Assembly: GCF_001885905.1 (NCBI RefSeq) | Contig: NZ_JXKM01000002.1 | Span: forward strand, 238,258-302,257 | Reading direction: 5' to 3' | Length of the DNA: 64,000 bases | DNA from: Enterococcus devriesei | GTDB lineage: Bacteria; Bacillota; Bacilli; Lactobacillales; Enterococcaceae | Shown: positions 59,915 to 64,000 of the stretch, piece by piece | How positions within the stretch are numbered: the stretch's first letter is position 1 | Layout of the letters: the number at the start of each line of letters is the position of its first letter | Position numbers and translations under genes: made by a program | The notes under the pieces: model-generated | What the model saw: the letters and a program-made list of their open reading frames with translations, nothing else | Told to the model about the DNA's origin: nothing | Database searches by the model: none

Positions 59915-60925
59915 TTATAGGTTAGCGAATTTTTCTAATAGACGAATCATTTGGCAAGTGAAGCCGTATTCGTTGTCGTACCAAGCAACAGTTTTAACTA
60001 ATTGGTAGTCACCTGCAGAAGTTACTTCTGTTTGAGTAGGGTCAAAGATTGATCCTTGAGTAGTACCGATTACGTCACCAGAAACGATTTCGCGGTCGTC
60101 ATAGCCGAATGATGGATTATCCACGGTATGTTTTTTGATTGCTTCGTTAACTTGGTCAGCAGAAACTTTTGTTTTAAGTACTGACACCAACTCAGTTAAT
60201 GAACCATCAACAACGGGAACACGTTGTGCATGTCCTTGTAATTTACCGTTTAATTCTGGAATTACTAAACCAATTGCTTTAGCAGCACCAGTTGAATGTG
60301 GAATTGTGTTATCAGCAGCAGAACGTGCAGCACGTAAGTTGCCGCCTTTAACTGGTCCGTCTAACAACATTTGTGTTGAAGTATAAGCGTGAACAGTTGT
60401 CATTGTACCAACTTCAATGCCGAATTCTTCGTTTAAGAAGTAAGCCATTGGAGCTAAGCAGTTTGTTGTACATGAACCAGCAGAAATAATTTTATCATTT
60501 GAATCTAAAGTGTCATCATTTACGTTGTAAACAATTGTTTTCATTTGTCCAGCAGGAGCTGAGATAACGACACGTTTAACGCCAGCATCGATGTGAGCTT
60601 GTGCTTTTTCTTCAGATGTGTAGAAACCTGTACATTCTAAAACGATATCAACACCGTTTTCTTTTGCCCAAGGGATTTTACTTGCATCTGGTTCAGCGTA
60701 TACACGAGTTTTTTCACCGTCAACTACGATTGAATCTTCTGTTGCAGTAACTGTACCTGGGTATGTGCCATGTGTTGAATCAAATTGTAACAATTGTGCC
60801 AACATTGTAGGACTTGTTAAATCGTTGATTGCTACCACTTCAATATCGTCTGATACTTCTTTGATACGGCGGAAAGCCAAGCGACCAATACGTCCAAATC
60901 CATTAATACCTACTTTTACTGTCAT
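59915..60925 (-). CDS. gap: Glyceraldehyde-3-phosphate dehydrogenase, type I
   Basis: A 336-residue glycolytic enzyme. [16 protein letters not shown] binds NAD. The active-site Cys is in [12 protein letters not shown] near residue 154. [15 protein letters not shown] is the C-terminal mark. ATG 60925 follows AAGGAGG by 11 bases. It stands alone rather than in the gapR-gap-pgk operon, as its neighbours are unrelated. Promoter and a leader hairpin lie upstream. Codon use is strongly biased, as expected for high expression. Confidence 0.96.
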   Translation of the reverse strand: MTVKVGINGFGRIGRLAFRRIKEVSDDIEVVAINDLTSPTMLAQLLQFDSTHGTYPGTVTATEDSIVVDGEKTRVYAEPDASKIPWAKENGVDIVLECTGFYTSEEKAQAHIDAGVKRVVISAPAGQMKTIVYNVNDDTLDSNDKIISAGSCTTNCLAPMAYFLNEEFGIEVGTMTTVHAYTSTQMLLDGPVKGGNLRAARSAADNTIPHSTGAAKAIGLVIPELNGKLQGHAQRVPVVDGSLTELVSVLKTKVSADQVNEAIKKHTVDNPSFGYDDREIVSGDVIGTTQGSIFDPTQTEVTSAGDYQLVKTVAWYDNEYGFTCQMIRLLEKFANL

Positions 60926-60948
60926 AACCAAAAGTTCCTCCTTTTTAT

Positions 60949-60965
60949 ATCAAGCAATGCTTGAT
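60949..60965 (-). promoter_or_regulatory. Palindromic hairpin in the gap leader
   Basis: ATCAAGCA-A-TGCTTGAT, 8-bp arms, between promoter and ribosome site of gap; a possible 5' mRNA stabiliser or operator. Confidence 0.45.
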
Positions 60966-60979
60966 GCCTTACTCTTTTA

Positions 60980-61008
60980 ATTGTGCAACGCATCAATTTT
61001 TTTGTCAA
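60980..61008 (-). promoter_or_regulatory. Promoter of gap
   Basis: On the minus strand TTGACA (61008-61003) and CACAAT (60985-60980) with 17-bp spacing. Confidence 0.65.
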
Positions 61009-61076
61009 AAGATATATCCTGTAGAAGAAATCATGAGAAGAAGTTCAAAAAATTACTAAGCTCTATCAATAAGAAT

Positions 61077-61100
61077 GGACTTTTTCTCTGAATCTGGCTA
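61077..61100 (+). promoter_or_regulatory. Promoter of obg
   Basis: TGGACT and TACAAT (61095-61100) separated by 17 bp, about 70 bp before the obg start. Confidence 0.45.
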
Positions 61101-61172
61101 CAATATATGAGACTTTGTTTAGTGTGGAGATTCAGTAGTCAAAAAGAATATAACTATAAGGAGGACACCAAG

Positions 61173-62486
61173 ATGTCCATGTTTTTAGATCAGGTAACAA
61201 TTGATATTAAAGCTGGTAAAGGCGGAGACGGAATGGTTGCGTTTCGTCGTGAGAAATATGTTCCTGATGGCGGTCCAGCTGGCGGCGACGGTGGTCGCGG
61301 CGGTGACGTGATCTTAGTTGTCGATGAAGGTCTACGGACTTTGATGGATTTTCGTTACAATCGTCATTTTCGTGCGACACCGGGAGAAAATGGGATGAGT
61401 AAAGGGATGCACGGCCGTGGAGCCGAAGATACCTATGTCAGCGTTCCCCCTGGTACCACGGTTCGCGATGCGGATACCGGCGCTTTGATCGGTGACTTGA
61501 TTGAAAATGGTCAGGAATTGATCGTTGCTCATGGCGGTCGCGGCGGCCGTGGAAATACCCGATTCGCTTCACCAAGAAATCCTGCGCCTGAATTAGCTGA
61601 GAACGGCGAACCAGGTCAGGAACGTCATATTGAATTAGAATTAAAAGTCTTAGCAGATGTCGGCTTAGTTGGTTTTCCTTCTGTCGGCAAATCAACCATC
61701 CTTTCAGTGATTTCCTCGGCCCGTCCCAAAATCGGCGCCTATCATTTTACAACCTTGGTTCCAAATCTAGGTATGGTAGAAACTAGTGATGGTCGAAGCT
61801 TTGCCGCTGCCGATTTACCTGGTTTGATCGAAGGAGCGTCACAAGGTGTTGGTCTAGGTACACAGTTTTTACGTCACATCGAACGGACTCGCGTGATTTT
61901 ACATGTAATCGATATGAGTGGGATGGAAGGTCGTGATCCTTACGAAGATTACCAAGCCATCAATAAAGAGTTAGGTACACATAACTTGCGATTGTTGGAA
62001 CGTCCGCAAATTATTGTGGCCAACAAAATGGATATGCCGAATGCCGAAGAAAACTTAAAAAAATTCAAAGCAGAATTGCAAAAAGAAAAAGAAGACGAGT
62101 TTGCGGATGATATTCCGGTCTTCGCGATTTCAGCGATTACTAAACAAGGCTTAGATAATTTATTAAGCGCGACTGCAGATTTATTAGAGGTAACGCCAGA
62201 GTTCTTGTTGTATGATGAAGAAGTTGAAGAAGAAACCGTAAATTACGGCTTCCAATCAGATGAACCAGAGTTTACGATTACTCGTGAACCAGATGCAACT
62301 TGGGTATTGAATGGTGAAAAATTGGAAAAACTATTCAAGATGACTAATTTCGATCATGATGAAACCGTGATGCGCTTTGCTCGTCAATTACGCTCTATGG
62401 GTGTTGACGAAGCCTTACGTGCTCGGGGAGCCAAAGATGGCGATCTTGTTCGAATTGATAAATTTGAATTTGAATTCGTTGATTAA
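61173..62486 (+). CDS. obg: Obg/CgtA GTPase
   Basis: A 437-residue essential GTPase in ribosome assembly and stringent control. Glycine-rich Obg fold at 1-158 ([21 protein letters not shown], broken here by position: 14-33), G1 GFPSVGKST (about 165), G3 DLPGLIEG, G4 NKMD, then the Firmicute OCT domain (about 355-437) with [19 protein letters not shown] 61173 has AAGGAGG about eight bases upstream. Single gene with a terminator. Confidence 0.95.
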   Translation: MSMFLDQVTIDIKAGKGGDGMVAFRREKYVPDGGPAGGDGGRGGDVILVVDEGLRTLMDFRYNRHFRATPGENGMSKGMHGRGAEDTYVSVPPGTTVRDADTGALIGDLIENGQELIVAHGGRGGRGNTRFASPRNPAPELAENGEPGQERHIELELKVLADVGLVGFPSVGKSTILSVISSARPKIGAYHFTTLVPNLGMVETSDGRSFAAADLPGLIEGASQGVGLGTQFLRHIERTRVILHVIDMSGMEGRDPYEDYQAINKELGTHNLRLLERPQIIVANKMDMPNAEENLKKFKAELQKEKEDEFADDIPVFAISAITKQGLDNLLSATADLLEVTPEFLLYDEEVEEETVNYGFQSDEPEFTITREPDATWVLNGEKLEKLFKMTNFDHDETVMRFARQLRSMGVDEALRARGAKDGDLVRIDKFEFEFVD

Positions 62487-63192
62487 TCGAAAATAGAAAG
62501 AAGGAACTGTAACAGAACACTGTTGCAGCTCCTTTTTTGTTACGCATAAATTCATCAAAATTATTTTGAACGAAAATAAAGCAACGTTGTGTTTTATCAG
62601 TTCTATATAAGGACAATCATTAATTTATCATGAGGAGAATTTTATGATTTTGAGTAGGGGAATAGATGAAAAGAAAAATAAAAATAATACACCGTCATAA
62701 TAGTTGTTATTTTAAAAAATCCATTAGCTATTTTTTAGTTTTTTATTCCAAAAACAATAGGCTGATTTCCGCTAACTATGAAAAGGCTTACCGGAAGTAA
62801 GGGAACAAAAAATTTTAAAAAATCAATAGAATTAATCATTATTGTTACGGGCATTAATTTTGAATACGAAAGAGAAAAAAATATTTTTGATGATCTGCTG
62901 AGAAGAGTAATAGTAACTGTTATATGTTTTTAAATTTTTGTGAATGATGAAGAAAAACGTTGTTTAAAAATGATAATTGTATTATTTTAATAAAGAAAAG
63001 TTTTTTTAACCCAAAAATTTTATTGACAACGCTAATTATGATTACTAAAATATAAACATTTTTGTAGCATTTGAACAGTTCCAAGTGTAAACTTACGAAG
63101 TATAAAGTAACAATTATATTGTTAAATAATAAAAAAATCCAAGTCGGTAGGTTGGGAACTTATTTTTAATAATAAAAAAGGGGAATAACGTT
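62487..63192. other. 706-bp AT-rich region without a supported gene
   Basis: After the obg terminator the sequence is strongly AT-rich. Two very short frames have ribosome-like sites: 18 codons at 62644-62700 (after TGAGGAG) and 44 codons at 62666-62800 (after TAGGGGAATAG), overlapping in different frames; neither looks protein-like enough to call. The last 130 bp hold the ribosome site AAAAGGGG of the following regulator. Long leaders like this may hold regulatory RNA, but no clear fold was found. Confidence 0.5.
62501..62537 (+). terminator. Intrinsic terminator of obg
   Basis: AAGGA-CTG-ACAG pairs with CTGT-CAG-TCCTT with small internal loops, then T6. Confidence 0.8.
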
Positions 63193-63927
63193 ATGCAAGT
63201 ATTGATTTTGACACACAATATTTTAGTTGAGAGACCATTAGTAGAAAAGTTACAAAGACTGAATATCGAGGTTTTAAGTTCTGCAAAACTATTAACGATG
63301 ATTCAAGCCAATCAAGTGCCGTTAGAAGTGTTAAGCTTCTTTGATATCGTGATTGTTAGTGAAACAATCTCTGATCAAGAGCTTACAGTTATTTTAGAAA
63401 AAGTTGGTGACAAATTCACAATTATTCGTGAAGCAGATCGTCTGCCACAAAAGGAAGAAAAGGCGGATTGGGAAGCTCAAGGCGTGGATGAATGGTTACT
63501 TGAAGACGAAACACTTAGCGGGTTAAGAGAGAAACTTGCTGAGAAAACGTTGAAAGAATCAGTTTATTCGATTGGCTTTGGTATGAGACAACAACAAGAT
63601 GAGAACGAACAAGAAAAACGGCCATTGCCTCTATGGAATCTGACGCGTTCGGAACGTGAGATGCTAAGCACGTTGATTGCAACGAAAGAGGCACCGATTA
63701 GTCGGAACGATCTAGCGATTAAAATTTGGGGCGACAGTGATTCAGCCAGTCATATGACGAGGCTTTCTACTATTATTAAGCACCTTCGCAATAAATTGAA
63801 AATCGACGGTGTCGAATATGATGTTATTCGTACGAATTGGGGCGAAGGCTATCAATTATCAAAAGTATTCTTTGATCACTATGTAGTCGATGATCGAATT
63901 ATGGAAGAAATCAAAACTGGGAAGTAA
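63193..63927 (+). CDS. Atypical OmpR/PhoB-type winged-helix regulator with degenerate receiver
   Basis: A 244-residue regulator. The N-terminal 110 residues have the beta-alpha rhythm of a receiver (VLILTHNILVERPLVEKL, FFDIVIVSETIS) but lack the acidic pair after strand 1 and the phospho-acceptor Asp, which is Ser/Glu in VIVSE. The C-terminal winged helix (about 145-225) is intact: LTRSEREMLSTLI, RNDLAIKIWG and RLSTIIKHLRNKL, ending VIRTNWGEGYQL. No histidine kinase gene follows. It probably works without phosphorylation. Terminator directly after. Confidence 0.82.
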   Translation: MQVLILTHNILVERPLVEKLQRLNIEVLSSAKLLTMIQANQVPLEVLSFFDIVIVSETISDQELTVILEKVGDKFTIIREADRLPQKEEKADWEAQGVDEWLLEDETLSGLREKLAEKTLKESVYSIGFGMRQQQDENEQEKRPLPLWNLTRSEREMLSTLIATKEAPISRNDLAIKIWGDSDSASHMTRLSTIIKHLRNKLKIDGVEYDVIRTNWGEGYQLSKVFFDHYVVDDRIMEEIKTGK

Positions 63928-63943
63928 TTCCCAGTTTTTTTAT
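63913..63943 (+). terminator. Intrinsic terminator of the OmpR-type gene
   Basis: AAAACTGGGAA/TTCCCAGTTTT hairpin overlapping the stop codon, followed by T-run. Confidence 0.9.
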
Positions 63944-64000
63944 AGTTTGTTTGTTTACATAATCATTTTATGAGTTAAAAAGCTCGTTCTATTTTCAAAA

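Noticed and set aside
62644-62800. Two overlapping short frames (18 and 44 codons) after obg
   Set aside because: Both have purine-rich sites upstream, but compositions follow the AT-rich background and they overlap in different frames.
1-64000. CRISPR array, prophage, IS element or replication origin
   Set aside because: No regularly spaced repeats, cas genes, transposase, integrase, or DnaA-box cluster were recognised; the direct repeats at 10117 and 10274 occur only twice.

Overview
The window reads as a chromosomal segment of a low-GC, Gram-positive lactic acid bacterium of the Enterococcaceae. I favour Enterococcus or a close relative such as Vagococcus; the genus is not proven by the sequence alone. 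Clues are RexB/RexA in place of AddB/AddA, a fused RNase PH-RdgB gene, water-forming NADH oxidase, NDH-2 with MenA and a long-chain prenyl synthase, a ferrochelatase without other haem genes beside it, a Phe T-box in front of pheST, and AGGAGG-type ribosome sites throughout. No phage, transposase, rRNA operon or CRISPR array was seen.

Layout. 1-5567: NADH-linked redox genes (truncated NuoF/HymB-like and NuoE/HymA-like subunits), a YeiL-like Crp/Fnr regulator, NADH oxidase and a GNAT acetyltransferase. 5568-7104: a lone TIR-like (ThsB-family) protein and a PH-domain protein. 7249-18078: a 13-gene cluster with a structured leader RNA. It encodes a secreted YnjE-like rhodanese, a small membrane protein, a 2x[4Fe-4S] ferredoxin, a CCG-domain redox protein, a YnjBCD-like ABC importer, two TIGR04282/TIGR04283-like transferases, a small-molecule kinase, a nucleoside hydrolase and a TVP38/DedA-like membrane protein. 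Its gene content recalls E. coli ydjXYZ-ynjABCDEF, but the sugar/nucleotide genes are different. It is the best candidate here for an undescribed pathway. 18176-21271: an HTH-TPR regulator with a YxlEFG-like ABC module. 21287-29553: small membrane proteins, a secreted glucosaminidase, AzlCD, UspA, tRNA-Gln(CUG), a nitroreductase and signal peptidase I. 29988-41502: RexBA, an HxlR regulator, and T-box plus pheST. 41578-45927: prenyl synthase, MenA, NDH-2 and ferrochelatase (respiratory quinone and haem). 45978-50149: TrpS and a polar amino-acid ABC importer. 50189-56616: glutamate racemase, RNase PH-RdgB, phosphodiesterase, CbpB, a zinc-independent S14 paralog behind a likely Zur box, MscS and IlvE. 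56651-63927: a VOC protein, FabI and a divergent FabZ-like protein lacking the catalytic His, a lipoprotein cyclophilin, GAPDH, Obg and an atypical OmpR-type regulator.

A second unusual signal is non-coding. Four related elements of about 125-150 nt (29575-29703, 37817-37965, 57143-57280, 59738-59860) each begin directly after the T-tract of an intrinsic terminator, on the same strand as the terminated gene. They share a core and keep internal base pairing through compensatory changes. Functional names rest on motifs and family knowledge recalled from memory; no database search was run.
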